Shown here: piece by piece, positions 9,635 through 20,006 of the stretch
Layout of the letters: every line of letters starts with the position of its first letter
How positions within the stretch are numbered: position 1 is the stretch's first letter
Assembly (NCBI GenBank): GCA_009801015.1
Contig: VHZZ01000669.1
Location: 150,900-173,009 of the forward strand
Length of the DNA stretch: 22,110 nt
Reading direction: 5' to 3'
Source: Silene noctiflora
Lineage: Eukaryota; Streptophyta; Magnoliopsida; Caryophyllales; Caryophyllaceae
Notes under the pieces: model-generated
What the model was told of the DNA's origin: nothing
Seen by the model: only the letters and a program-made list of their open reading frames with translations
The model's database searches: none
Made by a program: the position numbers and the translations under genes

Positions 9635-9948
9635 TAGAGCTGGACTTGGGGCCAGTTCAGCACAGGTTGGGCTGAACTCGGGTCAGATTGGTGGATGGGG
9701 AGCCCGAGCCCACACTGCGGGCTAGGGTTGGGTCGAGCTGGGGAGTGGTGGCCCTAAATCGGCCCGGTTGAACGAAATGGGTAGAAAATGAAGCTGGTTG
9801 GGCAGGCTTGGGCAGTGTGGGACGGTCCGGCTTGGGAAGTAGGTTGGGCGGGCCATGAGAGCGAGTCAGTGGGCTGGAAATTAGAGGTACCGGTAGGGTG
9901 GGACGGGCTAGTACGAGCTGAGTTAACCTGCACTGTTGTCCAGCTCTA
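9635..9948. mobile_element. hAT-type MITE, complete, with 8-bp target duplication
   Basis: The element is 314 bp, bounded by perfect 11-bp terminal inverted repeats, TAGAGCTGGAC at the left and GTCCAGCTCTA at the right. The flanks are ATTGATAA (9627-9634) and ACTGATAA (9949-9956), an 8-bp target duplication with one change, diagnostic of the hAT superfamily. The interior is GC-rich and made of degenerate GGGCTGG/GGTTGGG phrases. The 110-codon minus-strand frame inside (9657-9989) is an artefact of this composition. Confidence 0.9.
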
Positions 9949-9956
9949 ACTGATAA

Positions 9957-10055
9957 TGTGGTCTGATGGTTTGCTAAATAACTTTTCAAAAGGAAGGTTG
10001 GGGTTCGATCTTCAATACCCCCATAAACTCTCTTTTCGGAGTTCTAAAAAAAGAT
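9957..10055 (+). mobile_element. tRNA-derived SINE-like fragment
   Basis: A box-A-like TGGTCTGATGG (9959-9969) and a box-B GGTTCGATC (10002-10010) are 43 bp apart, followed by a short oligo-A (10046-10052). This fits a tRNA-derived SINE. The hAT element at 9635-9948 has inserted at or near its left edge. No cloverleaf is possible. Confidence 0.45.
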
Positions 10056-10255
10056 TACACACTTACAATATTCTTACTCACTCATAAAACGCCGAATTTC
10101 TAAAAAATTATTGGAATTTGTCAAAATTGTGATCCTTCCATTCTTCTCATTTCCATACGTTTGTAACTTTTTTTAATGAAACGTATGACAATAAATAAAA
10201 TGAATATTATTATAAATTATGTCGGAAATAATTTTGAGGTGTGCCTAATTAAGAA

Positions 10256-10257
<2 letters not shown>

Positions 10258-10299
<42 letters not shown>
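10258..10299. repeat. Microsatellite (TAA)14
   Basis: Fourteen uninterrupted TAA units, 42 bp. Confidence 0.95.
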
Positions 10300-10300
<1 letters not shown>

Positions 10301-10352
10301 CTTCTTCTGAATCCATCGTCTATAACTTGTAAATTGTAATCGATCGCAAGAA

Positions 10353-10670
10353 CAGATGGAAGTGGCACGACCCAGCATTGCCATGAACTATTTTAGCACG
10401 ACCCAGTACTGCACGACACGCCATTGGCCATGCTCGAGCTAAAATTTACGAATAAAGACCATGTCGAGCCTAAGCACGACACGCTTTAGTACGGCCGCAG
10501 AATACTCAAAATACAAAGAAATAAGATTAAAGTGGAAGAATTGCTTGGGCATGTTCAAGCACAACTTGCTATGGGGTCGTGAGCCATGCATGGGCTGCCA
10601 TTTCATTTCACCTACATGACACGAAGCCCACATTAGTGAGCCTGGGATTTGCCATTTTCTCCTCTAGACA
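10353..10670. mobile_element. hAT-type MITE remnant
   Basis: The sequence is made of GC-rich GCACGACCC / GCACGACACG phrases and their inverse forms towards the right, typical of hAT-type MITEs. The left part reads AGATGGAAGTGGCACG and the right part TTTGCCATTTTCTCCTCTA, which are imperfect inverse complements of each other. Boundaries are approximate. The 64-codon minus-strand frame (10439-10633) is treated as incidental. Confidence 0.42.
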
Positions 10671-10873
10671 TGCTGATAACCTTACCCAGTATTGACCCGT
10701 TTATGACCCGACTCGACTTGTTTGCCACCCGTAGATCACCCAGCCTAAAGATGATCAGACATAAATTGTAACGGACCCGAACCCGTGACTGACCCACACA
10801 ACTCAAACTCGATATGGCCTAACCCGCTTTAACTCGACCCGGAACCAACCCAAATGACCCGTTGCCACCTCTA
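10671..10873. mobile_element. hAT-type MITE remnant next to the host gene
   Basis: Repeated GACCCG/AACCCG phrases lead to the right end GACCCGTTGCCACCTCTA (10856-10873), a common form of hAT MITE terminus. The matching left terminus TAGAGGTGGCAACGG was not found. The remnant stops 66 bp before the ATG of the gene at 10940, so the gene's proximal promoter and perhaps its transcription start lie in transposon-derived DNA. Confidence 0.5.
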
Positions 10874-10939
10874 CCCCGGACGTTACCACCTGACGGGCTC
10901 AGACACACCTAATTACCAGACCTTGGAGAAAAGGGGAAA

Positions 10940-11558
10940 ATGGAAGAGAAAAGAGAAAACGCAGAGGAGGGTGCTATTGTTCCTGTTACCGTTACGGAAA
11001 TACCCTCCTCCTTACAATCTCACACCCAGGTATTCCCTCCAACCTTGTTTCTCATTCTCTATTCAATGTTCTATAATCCGATTTGTAATCGTACAAGTTT
11101 GCATTCTGTATGTTTGATCAAGTTACTGTGTCAATTCCAACATTTGGAGTGATGGTTTAGTGCCTTAGTGGGAATAGTGTCACATTGGCAGGAAGGGGGG
11201 TTGTGGAAGGTTTCGATTTCGGTATTTAGGATCTACTCGCTCCGTCCCGGTCAATTGTTGTCCTTTGGTTTTGGCACAAAGACCGAGTAAAGAGGAGGGG
11301 GCCAATAACTAAATGACAAGTGGACCAAATTGAGTATGAATGATCAAATTGCTCATCTACGTTTATTCTTAAAATAGAGAGGACAACAATTGATTGAGAC
11401 ACTAAAAAATGGAATAAACAACAATTGAATGGGACAGAGGTTTAAAGGATGGAGAATCGTGCCGAGTTAGTTATGTGAAGCCGCACTTGTATCTACTTAT
11501 AACTTACTCCATCGGTCCGATCATTTATTTAACTTTGATTAAAATACCACTCACAAAA

Positions 11559-11589
<31 letters not shown>

Positions 11590-14500
11590 ACAAATGAATG
11601 GGCCGGAGGGAGTGCATATTTGAACTTGTTTAGTACAATGCACAGAATAGTTAGCTTTTCAGTGTCCCGGGACCCTGAGGTCTTCTGCATAGATCCGTTA
11701 GTGGCTCTTGAGCCCTTGCCTATTGATGTATGTAGTTTGTAGTGGCATGAATAAGATTGGTTTTCGTTCAGTCAGCTTTGTCTATAGACAATCGTTACTT
11801 AGATGTTCTTTAGCGGTGGTTAGTATCCTCCTGTTAATGGGCAAAGATAAATGAACGCCGGCTCAGCATTGCATTAATTCATATCCTGAAAAAGTATGAA
11901 TCTTTTGTTTTGAAACTTTCTGGTTGCAGTGTATAAATCTGCTTAAAAATTTGAATGTTCAGGATAACCAAAGACATTGTATTCTGTGTGCAGTAAAGAG
12001 AGAAAACACTTGAAATCAAAATCATACACTTGTTGTTTGAGAAGTTACTAACCGTTTCTTTGGGAGTAAATAGTAGAACGAATACTGAGCTAGTGAGCTG
12101 TTAAGATGTTTCACATGCTGTAAAATGGGGATTCTCTTCTGCATTGTTTGGATATGAAAATAGGAGGGAAGGGAAGAGGAGGGAAAGAAAGGGAGGGGAA
12201 GTCGAGGGGAATGTACCAGTATTATGATTGTTATCACTCAAATTCTTTCTTATGTTGGAGGGATTGTAACTTTGTAAAGTTGTCTTGTAATAGGGAAAGT
12301 ATTCATCGATTTCATGCAACTGCGATTTGTTAACCACACAAGGGAATTTGTTTCCACCCTCTATGTCTTTTGGTTCAAACAAAGGGTAAATGTTTCTTCT
12401 ACTAAGTGTTGTATTCTAACATAGTGGGTTTGAAGTGATCTAAATCATCTAATATTACAAAATTGCAATTTGTCATGAATCTCGTGATTACTGTAAGTAT
12501 TAAAGTATTGGACGATTGCGTACGTCATTTTATACCCATTAAAACCATGGGAAACTTTCCACTACTCCTATTGCTTTGGGGGACAAAATCACAACCTCCC
12601 TGTATACACACAAACATACTACATCCTTCCCTAAAAAAAGCTGGTGTCTAAACCTGACATGGGTATGTGTACAAGTGTCTCACTTTGCATGAAAAATTCT
12701 CATACTATATTATTTTGCTCAAAATGAAGTGTTCGATTTTTATACCCACATCTGACACGGGTACGCGAGGTCATATAAAGAGTCGAAGTTACATAGGTTA
12801 CAAACTATTTCTGTACAATGGAACGCTGTACGTAATATGAAGTAACTAAGAAACAAACACTGTTTTCTTCTCTGAACATATTCCACATGAGGATTTTTTC
12901 AACGTTGCTTCTACTTTCTGCTGTATTTTGTCAATTGTTTTATGTCCAGCGGATGGTTAATAGTCCGTTCTTATATTGCTATATTTGAGAGATATTTATG
13001 TAATAAGCATCATGCTGTCATATGGTTTATTCCTCACAGGTGGTTAAACATGTCAATCGGGGTGAAAATCCAGCTCGCTTTCAACGTACTGATCAATGGC
13101 GTCCAGTTTATTCATGGTTAGAGTCATTAGATTTGGATGATGTTATCGGTTCCAATGAGATATCTGACTGGCTGGCTGCGAACCCTGAAGTGTATGATCA
13201 GTTGTCCGTACGACACTCCCGTCATCATCTGATGCACTATGTTAAGAAATGTCACATCAAGATACTCAAGAAAAAGAAGGTAATTGGTATTATCGGATTT
13301 TATCTTGACTTCATTTGAAAAAAAATTTCTACTTTCTAGTAGCGAATGTGTTTTTGGTTGTCCTATCAAGTTTGACTTTCTAAACTTTGAAAATTTGTTG
13401 AATAGGGCAAGCAGTTTAAGCCTAATTTAACAGCTCATAGGAATGTGAATCATCTTCAACCGTCGAATATGTCAGCTTCTATCTCCGGTATGTTAAACAA
13501 CAAAGTTAGTCCTTTCTTTTATGAGATAAGTTCTAGTGACTACTCTGAAAAAACCAAAAGATAACTTCGAGTGTAAAAGGTTACATATGCTCTTAGCAAG
13601 CCTTTTTTTTGCATATAATCCATATATAGTTTCATACTTTCATAGAGATGCATGCAGATTGTAGATGATCAAACTTCTGGTTTTATTCTTTTTTGCGTGT
13701 TATCTTCTGGTTTGATTCTATTTTGCGTATTATTTAGGGAATTATCTATGTTAACCTCGAGTTCACTTTTCATAGATGTCACTCTCAACTATGAGCTTTA
13801 CCGTCATTGCTTTTGAAGGATTTTTTCCCATAAAGTTTGGATGGAAAATTAACACTTCTGGACTTGTGTAATTAAGTTACAATAGGTAAGAAGTAGTCAG
13901 CTTCATAGTACAAATGTAATTCACTCGTAATTGAGTGTTAAAGTACTCTGGGAGGTGTATTATAATAAACATAATGTTCCGGTTCGTAAAGTTCGTTTCG
14001 TTGATTTTTGATGCGTAAATTTAACATCAAAATTTTATTAGTAAACTACCCTGAAATATAGAAAATCAAACATTATAATCTTGTTAAAGACTCTTCATAA
14101 AGGACGATAACAAATAACCAAACTAAAATACAAGCCAGATATAATGATAAATGCAAAACTTACTATTTTCTCATCTAAATGAATATTACGTTATACCCGT
14201 CATCTTCTTTTGGAAACGAAGCCAATGTCAAACCTTAGTAAATTCTTATGTAAATGAATATTTATTGTGGATCTAAGCGTTTAAGCATGATGTTCAACCC
14301 TAGCCAATCTTTGAAATTCCATATCCACACAACTAATTAATTTGCTAATTTTAGCCATCCAACACGAATTCAGACAAGCTAATGTGTGTTGGTCCGTTGG
14401 TGAAACTTGTGTGCAAGTAAATTGCAGATCACTTTAGTGCACAATTCGTAGGCTACTTGAGCGAATCCAAAAACTTAAGGATTAGTTCAGTATTCGAACC

Positions 14501-17500
14501 AAAATTTCATTTACAATTAAATCGTTATTTCTTCTGTCCCCACCCTTCCTAGGACACTATCCGTCCTCCTTTCACATTCCCAATGGCACAGCCACCTTGT
14601 CTCCTATCAACCTCTCCCTCACCGCCTCGCCTCTCTTACTACCCTCCAAACCATTGCTACGGAGTCCCTACAGATTCTCTCTCAAATGAAACACCAGGAA
14701 AGACATCCGCTGTATTCGATATCCTTCCTCATTTACATTACAACCTTTCCCCCACTTTGTTCTTGCAAGTTGCAATTCTTCCAAGCTCCTGAACCTAATC
14801 CTGTACTCCAACCTGCTTGTGAAGATGTCGACGAGCATTTCTGGGGTATTAGACAACCCAAACAGGTGCTTGATGTGGTATAATTGTATAAAGCTTATAC
14901 CAGTGATATCAAATGTCTGCAAAGGAGCTGAAATTGTGCTGGGGTAAAGGAGAAGAGAATAGGTACGTCCGATAGCCTTCTCAACCAAAGGAAAGTGGCT
15001 GGGTGAGGAAGGGAGAGGAATGCTGGGCGTTATGATCAAGAGATGGGAGGGGAGGTTGCATTGCGGATCCAAGAGAGGGACAGGACTATTAGCTGGGATG
15101 GCTAGAGACTTGGAGATATGAATGATGGTGAGGATAGAGAGAAAATTGAGTACTTCTGTTGCATCTATTATTGCAATTAGCTCTTAATCATAGTTTTAGT
15201 CTTTAATCTGACTTGATCAGAAAATTGTTATAAATTTGTTGAAAGGGAAATTTGGGGTTTATGTGGATAATGCTCGAAAAGTGTAGGTGACAACTCGGCA
15301 ATCTTGCAACATTAGGGTTAATGCAGACGATTTCCCTATTATTCATTGACGGTTTACTCTCAATTACACTTGCTATGAAATAAGCCTAATCAATTGTTCT
15401 ACTGATTTGTGGCTTTGTTAGTTCTAGATATTTTGATTATCTGATCAATCTGTAAGGTTAATATGAATCTCCTGCATATTTTTCCTTGGACAGGAAACCC
15501 TTTCCTCTTCTTTTTAGATTGGTCCTACCGTCCTAGTTTACCGACTATGAGGACTTAACATGTATTGCTACATCAAACTTAGGAGAAGAGTTAGAGCCTT
15601 CTTATTCAATAGTTAGGACCTTTATATTTATTCTCCTCTCAACAGCTGAACATCACAGAATAAATATTTATTTGCAAGCAAACAGTTCAAAATTGATTAG
15701 GTTCCTTAGATTTAATGGCATGTTTGATCAAGTCTTTTAGTCTGGGTGGTTATCTTCGGTAGAAAATACAAAATCTTGCAACTCTTATCACCTATGGATA
15801 TGGTATAGTCACTTACTAGGTTCCATTGGAGTGAACCATTATAAAGGTGTAATTTTGGCGTGGTCTAATACTATGCATCTTACATACTTAGACGAGTTTT
15901 AATGACTTCTGGATACAATTGGACTAGTGGGGGATACCAGTTCTCTTTTCTTGTCCTTTAGGGACAAGATCAACGTATATAGATTAAAATCTGTGTAACT
16001 GTAGGATGCTAAATTGTTTACTTTGACCATATATGTTGCACCAGTAGGGTGACATTGGTGATAGTGTGATACTAGGCTGTGAACCGGTGACGGAATGAGT
16101 TCTTTTTCTTGTAAATCCCTTCATTAGACATATTAGCAAAATCTAACAATGTCCTATTTTTCATTTGTTTATTTCATTTTTAAATGCGACTATGCGAGAG
16201 CTCATTTCAAAGTTCGAGCTTTTGTTTGGACTATGACATTGGGTAACATGTATACTATTGTGTATGCTGACATAATTGTTGGCATATCTCACAGCTATTT
16301 TTGCTTTTTGGTATTGTTGATCCTTGTTAAAATAATTCTTACTGGTGGGAGGGAAGAGTTGTGTTCATCCTAGAATAATGGGCCACCTACAAACTTATTG
16401 TGTCAATCTAGGAAGGTCAGGCTGTAAGTTTAAGTTAGGGGAGGGTCATTTAGCATTGGGCAAAAGCATTTAGAGCGTTTTAGGAAATCAGTGACCAGAT
16501 TTTACAACAAAATTGGAACAGCTTATAATTGTGTAACTTGTGTCTATTGATTCTGTAAATATATANGTGATGTTTTTCATATTTTATCTAGATCCATTTG
16601 AATGGGAGTTGCAATCTTGCACTTGATGTTACGTTCATATCGAGCTGTGAATGGATGATACTATGTGATATGGATTTCACTTGAAATTTGCAGCTTGCTT
16701 ATAAGTAAATATATGGTTTTGTGAGTCACAACAATTGAGGATGGAGAATGTTGCTCCCTTTAACTCTCTGGAATTGCCTCATAGTTTGGCCCATTGTTAA
16801 ACTCCAAGGGAATAGTACTTCACTAAGAGTTGGATATCTACCACCCACTAGCCTTTCTTAATACTTGTGCCAGAACGAAATTCAGTCGTTTTAGATAGTT
16901 ACAGGGAATAGTATATTTCTATTTGTTGAGATAATCGATATTGTGTGCCGCACCTCTTTTTCCTTTGAGCTGTGGTGTTATCTCATGTCTAGATGCTTTA
17001 CCAATGTCATCGTTTGGCTCAAATCTTAGACCCAAGTGGATTCGTCTTTTGTCTTGGCTCTTTGTCATTATGATTGTTATTCAATGATTCATTTGGCAGC
17101 TAATCCATTGACGAATGTCCCTAAGGACAGCGATCTGTATCGAGTAAAACGGGAGGAAGCTGTACGCAAGTATGAGATGTAAGTTCTGCTTTTCTCACCA
17201 TTCTGATTTGCAATCACATAATTACATTGTCTATTAGCAATGGTGGTATTCACTTTCACTCAATCCCTGTCCGTCCTTTCTTCCTCACTTTCGCTTCTCC
17301 CTCAATGTATTAACAATAACAGTAACCCATTACTTAACACATACTCCGTATTAACTAGCTTTGAGTATTGCATTGAACCGACTATTGCCTCACTATACAA
17401 AAGTGGTGATAATTTAGTACGGCATTCAGTTTTATTCCATCATATGCGAAAAATTGATCCTCAATGAATGTGCAGTCTAGTCGAATTGGAGAAGAAGCTT

Positions 17501-17551
17501 TCTGCCGTCATTTCAGAGGGCAATGCAGCTGGGAATTCAAAGGACTCTTGA
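10940..17551 (+). CDS. Five-exon plant gene of unknown function, 188-aa product
   Basis: The coding exons are 10940-11029, 13040-13279, 13406-13487, 17100-17178 and 17476-17551 (stop TGA 17549-17551). All four introns (2010, 126, 3612 and 297 bp) have GT-AG ends and the phases (0, 0, 1, 2) join without a shift. The start has a good context, AAAATGG. The acidic N-terminus (MEEKRENAEEG) leads into a central region, residues about 31-110, with RFQRTDQWRPVYSWLESL, NEISDWLAANPEV and RHSRHHLMHYVKKCHIKIL. It ends in a lysine run (KKKKGKQFK) that could act as a nuclear signal. A polar linker follows. The C-terminus (RVKREEAVRKYEILVELEKKL) is probably an amphipathic helix or coiled coil. No signal peptide or membrane segment is seen. 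I do not recognise the family. The regular pattern of Trp, His and Lys looks like a conserved, possibly nucleic-acid-binding protein, but that is inference. The long introns contain MITEs. Confidence 0.87.
11236..11442. mobile_element. Stowaway-type MITE in intron 1
   Basis: TA (11234-11235) precedes CTCGCTCCGTCCCGGTCAA, and the right end reads TTGAATGGGACAGAGG before another TA (11443-11444). The terminal parts are imperfect inverted repeats sharing TCAATTGTTG. A second internal GGACAACAATTGATTGAGAC strengthens the pairing with the left arm. The right end has mutated. The element is non-coding and would be removed with intron 1. Confidence 0.8.
11507..11612. mobile_element. Short Stowaway-type MITE in intron 1
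   Basis: The element is 106 bp and starts CTCCATCGGTCCGATCATTT after a TA (11505-11506). It ends AAATGAATGGGCCGGAGGGAG, followed by TG where TA is expected. The arms are imperfect inverted repeats. Much of the interior is the AAAT microsatellite at 11555-11590, which may have expanded after insertion. Confidence 0.75.
11555..11590. repeat. Microsatellite (AAAT)9
   Basis: Nine AAAT-type units without interruption, inside the short Stowaway element. Confidence 0.9.
11613..13039 (+). other. Rest of intron 1
   Basis: No exon or transposon end was recognised. A purine-rich tract (GGGAAGGGAAGAGGAGGGAAAG-like, 12165-12205) produces open frames on both strands that are not coding. The intron closes with TCCTCACAG at 13031-13039. 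Confidence 0.5.
14543..15186 (-). pseudogene. Unidentified coding-like block in intron 3
   Basis: This part of intron 3 is richer in GC than the rest. On the minus strand one frame is free of stops from 15186 down to 14671, about 172 codons, with the first ATG at 15070-15072. It contains motifs such as GLSNTPEMLVDIFTSRLEYR and SLEELQLARTKWGKG. On the + strand a frame from about 14543 to 14947 is open apart from one TGA (14687-14689) and includes LASCNSSKLLNLILYSNLLV. One is presumably the shadow of the other. I recognise neither product. It is probably a fragment of a gene captured or retroposed into the intron, with no intact start or end. Confidence 0.35.
15187..17099 (+). other. Rest of intron 3
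   Basis: AT-rich, non-coding sequence with no transposon end recognised. One unresolved base is at 16566. The intron ends TTTGGCAG at 17092-17099. The 74-codon frame at 16149-16373 is hydrophobic and unsupported. Confidence 0.5.
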
Positions 17552-17877
17552 TCAGTNTGTGGAAAGGTAGGTTCATTACTACGGCATAGCTTTGAAATGT
17601 TCTTGTAAATATTTAACCAGCTAGCGCGGAAATACGAATGTCATTTGTAGTAGTCTAGTGCTTGTCATTCTACCGGAGTACAGGAATGAATTTGTTAATG
17701 TAGCCTAGATCCTATTTGAATATGAGCAGATTATCTTTAGCAAAAGCTCATCTTGTAAGGGGTTTAAAAAATGGTTGATTTTTAATGACAGGTCCGACTA
17801 ACATTTACTTGTAGAATTTGTTAAAACTATTTGCTAATTTGCGGTAGATTTAAAAGATCGTAATGTTGTTACCACTA

Positions 17878-17940
17878 AGGGTTGGCCCCAATGGTAAAGA
17901 GCCCAGCTTGACTTTGAGGGGTTCGATTCCCGTTGTGAAA
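17878..17940 (+). mobile_element. tRNA-like SINE fragment
   Basis: A box-A-like TTGGCCCCAATGG (17882-17894) and box-B GGTTCGATTCC (17920-17930) are spaced 37 bp apart, as in tRNA-derived SINEs. The acceptor-stem halves do not pair, so this is not a tRNA gene. It lies about 330 bp past the stop codon of the five-exon gene, perhaps in or just beyond its 3' untranslated region. Confidence 0.5.
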
Positions 17941-18265
17941 ATATAGCTTGCTATTGTTGTTGGGGTTATCATTCATTTCTTAAGGTAGTAGATATTTTTC
18001 ATGAGTTTGAAAATCGGTCAGGGGATAAATTTGAAAAAGATAAAAGTTTAAACTTAGTGTTAAAAATAAATCATAAGATCTTAAAATTCAATTTGAGTCT
18101 AGGGATAAAGCTAGTTTAGCAATAAGATATGGTAACCCTAATGCTAACCTCGATGGCTAAAATTGTATAAATGAATATAAAGCTTGTATTTCTTTATACT
18201 TAACAAATTGTATAAATGAATATAAAATAATTATTTGGTAGATTTTGGTGGAAAATAAAAGGTAA
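17941..18265. other. AT-rich spacer before the Helitron pair
   Basis: No gene was found. A 19-bp segment, TTGTATAAATGAATATAAA, occurs twice (18163-18181 and 18210-18228). Confidence 0.5.
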
Positions 18266-18695
18266 CTAGGTAGTATCCTGCGCTTCGCGGGGTTTGTTTT
18301 ATAATTTTATTATTATAATTGAAGAAAAATAATATAATTCATTTTTGAACTTTAATATTTTTATTTATAAATAAAATAAAATTAATTAATTTTTCTCAAA
18401 TTAATTTTTTTTAGGTTTAACTTCAATGTTTTAAAATAAACTATATACAATTTTAATTAAAACTAATAAGTGATAATTAATTATGCATGATCAAAGTTTT
18501 ATAAATAAACTTTGACCGATTAAATATCATATTAATTAAAATAATTTTTTTTCAAATAATGAAACAATCAACATTAAGTTCACATACAAATTATATCATT
18601 TCATGATTTGTTATCTTCCAAATCAATTAATATTTGTTCAAAATGATGGAATAAATTTTATGTAATTTTTAACTTTTTAAATATAACTTGTGATA

Positions 18696-19225
18696 TTCCC
18701 TATTTACTAAAAGAATAGGTGAAATTCTCATTTTCCCCGCCTAAACTATATTTCCTAAAATGAAACTTAGTACTTTTAGCATATACGGAGTATTATAGAT
18801 ATGGTAGGTGATTAATGACACAATCTTTTAAATGTAATATTTAAAACATTCCATATTTTACATTCTGCATAGATTTATCTCTATTCTTATATGATAAAAA
18901 AATGTATACGTTTTTAAAAAAATAATTGTACGATGAAAATTCATAACTTTTAACGATAAGAAGTTGCACAAAAAATGTTAAATAGTAAATAACATTCTAA
19001 AAAGAACATAATTAATTTCTCGGTAAAAAGAATTTTTATATTAAAATACTCATTTCATGAATATTTACAATTTTAATTTTTATTGCTCAAATCAAAATAC
19101 AGCAATGAGAAACATATATTAAAAAAAAAGTGAACTGTCAATTTAAAATCCATAAATAATACGGAGTGCACTAAAAAGTAAAATTTTATAAATACCGTGC
19201 ATATATTGCACGAGATCTAAACTAG
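18696..19225 (+). mobile_element. Small Helitron nested in copy A
   Basis: The 5' end reads TTCCCTATTTACTAAAAG (canonical TC at 18697-18698). The 3' end has a perfect 6-bp hairpin, CGTGCA (19196-19201) with TGCACG (19207-19212), and finishes CTAG at 19222-19225 followed by T. Copy B carries the uninterrupted site GTGATATTTATG (about 20421-20432), which equals the left flank GTGATA joined to the right flank TTTATG. The insertion added about 530 bp with no target duplication, as expected for a Helitron. It is of the same family as 7349-7937 and is non-coding. Confidence 0.87.
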
Positions 19226-19815
19226 TTTATGTATCAAACATATAGGGTCTAAACTTAACTTATTCAAATGTTTTAGTTGTGTTTTGCATGTGCTATGTGT
19301 CAAGTATATCTATAAGAAATTTGCAAATTTGGTTTTCTCTAAACACTATATATATTATGATGTTTAAGAGTTTTTCGATTTCGAATATTAATTTTTAAGA
19401 TTTAACTTCATAGTATTTAAAAGATAGCATATAAAATATTTAACTAAAAGTAATATTTAGTTATATTTAGTTAGTCATAATCAATATTTTATACTTAACG
19501 TATACATATTTTATTCAAGATATTAAAGAAAAATGTAATGTGTTTTCTACTTTTGTATGTCGTTTATAATACTATACTGTATTACTTAATAATCATTACT
19601 TTTGTTTTGATNGTTTTATTTTTAAAATACAATAACTCATCCAAATATATTTTTCTTAATGGATTTAATGATCTAAGTTTTATTACTTTCTCAAAATGTT
19701 TTTTTTACATCATCTCTACATATAATGAAAATTATACTCAATTAAAAGCATTTTTCGCAATGAACGTAATTACTTATATTTTAGAATTTTTATAAAAAAT
19801 ATTTTTTTAATAAAT

Positions 19816-19858
19816 TTAGAATCAAATTGTTTAAAAAAAAAAAAAATTAGAATCAAAT
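19816..19858. repeat. 12-bp direct repeat flanking an oligo-A insert
   Basis: TTAGAATCAAAT occurs at 19816-19827 and 19847-19858. Between them lies TGTTT plus 14 A. Copy B has a single TTAGAATCAAAT (around 21187), so copy A gained the insert. The pattern looks like a tiny poly-A retroposition with target duplication, or replication slippage. Confidence 0.7.
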
Positions 19859-20006
19859 CACCGTAATTATTTGATGTAATTTTATAGTAACACTATAATT
19901 AATATTTTGCTGAGAATTATACATTTATTATATTCTAATTAAATAATTAGCTTAATTAATGCTTATCAGTTGTCATTAAGGCTGTATGGGACACGTGACG
20001 CATCCA

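Larger units (their letters stand above)
18266..20006 (-). mobile_element. Helitron copy A (minus orientation), host to a nested Helitron
   Basis: Read on the minus strand, the 3' end is a short hairpin (18277-18291, arms CCTGCG and CGCGGG with one wobble) followed by GGATACTAC and the terminal CTAG (18266-18269), then T, the complement of A18265. Hairpin plus CTRR plus an A/T target is the Helitron 3' signature. The body matches copy B (20007-21380) end to end, apart from the nested element and several indels. The 5' part at its right edge stops at GACGCATCCA, about 28 bp short of the sequence present in copy B. There is no Rep/helicase coding. The 85-codon frame at 19538-19795 is not credible and contains an N at 19612. 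Confidence 0.72.

Noticed and set aside
9657..9989. 110-codon Pro/Leu-rich frame on the minus strand
   Set aside because: It lies in the GC-rich interior of the hAT MITE, whose repeated phrases create it.
10258..10299. Possible CRISPR-like or structured array
   Set aside because: It is a plain TAA microsatellite. No spaced direct repeats of CRISPR type occur anywhere in the window.
11030..11152. Extension of the first exon of the host gene through the open frame to 11152
   Set aside because: The frame continues, but the GT at 11030 joins in phase to the strongly conserved-looking exon at 13040. The extension is hydrophobic and T-rich like an intron.
12022..12382. Overlapping frames on both strands around 12100-12380
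   Set aside because: They stem from a purine-rich tract inside intron 1, with no support as exons.
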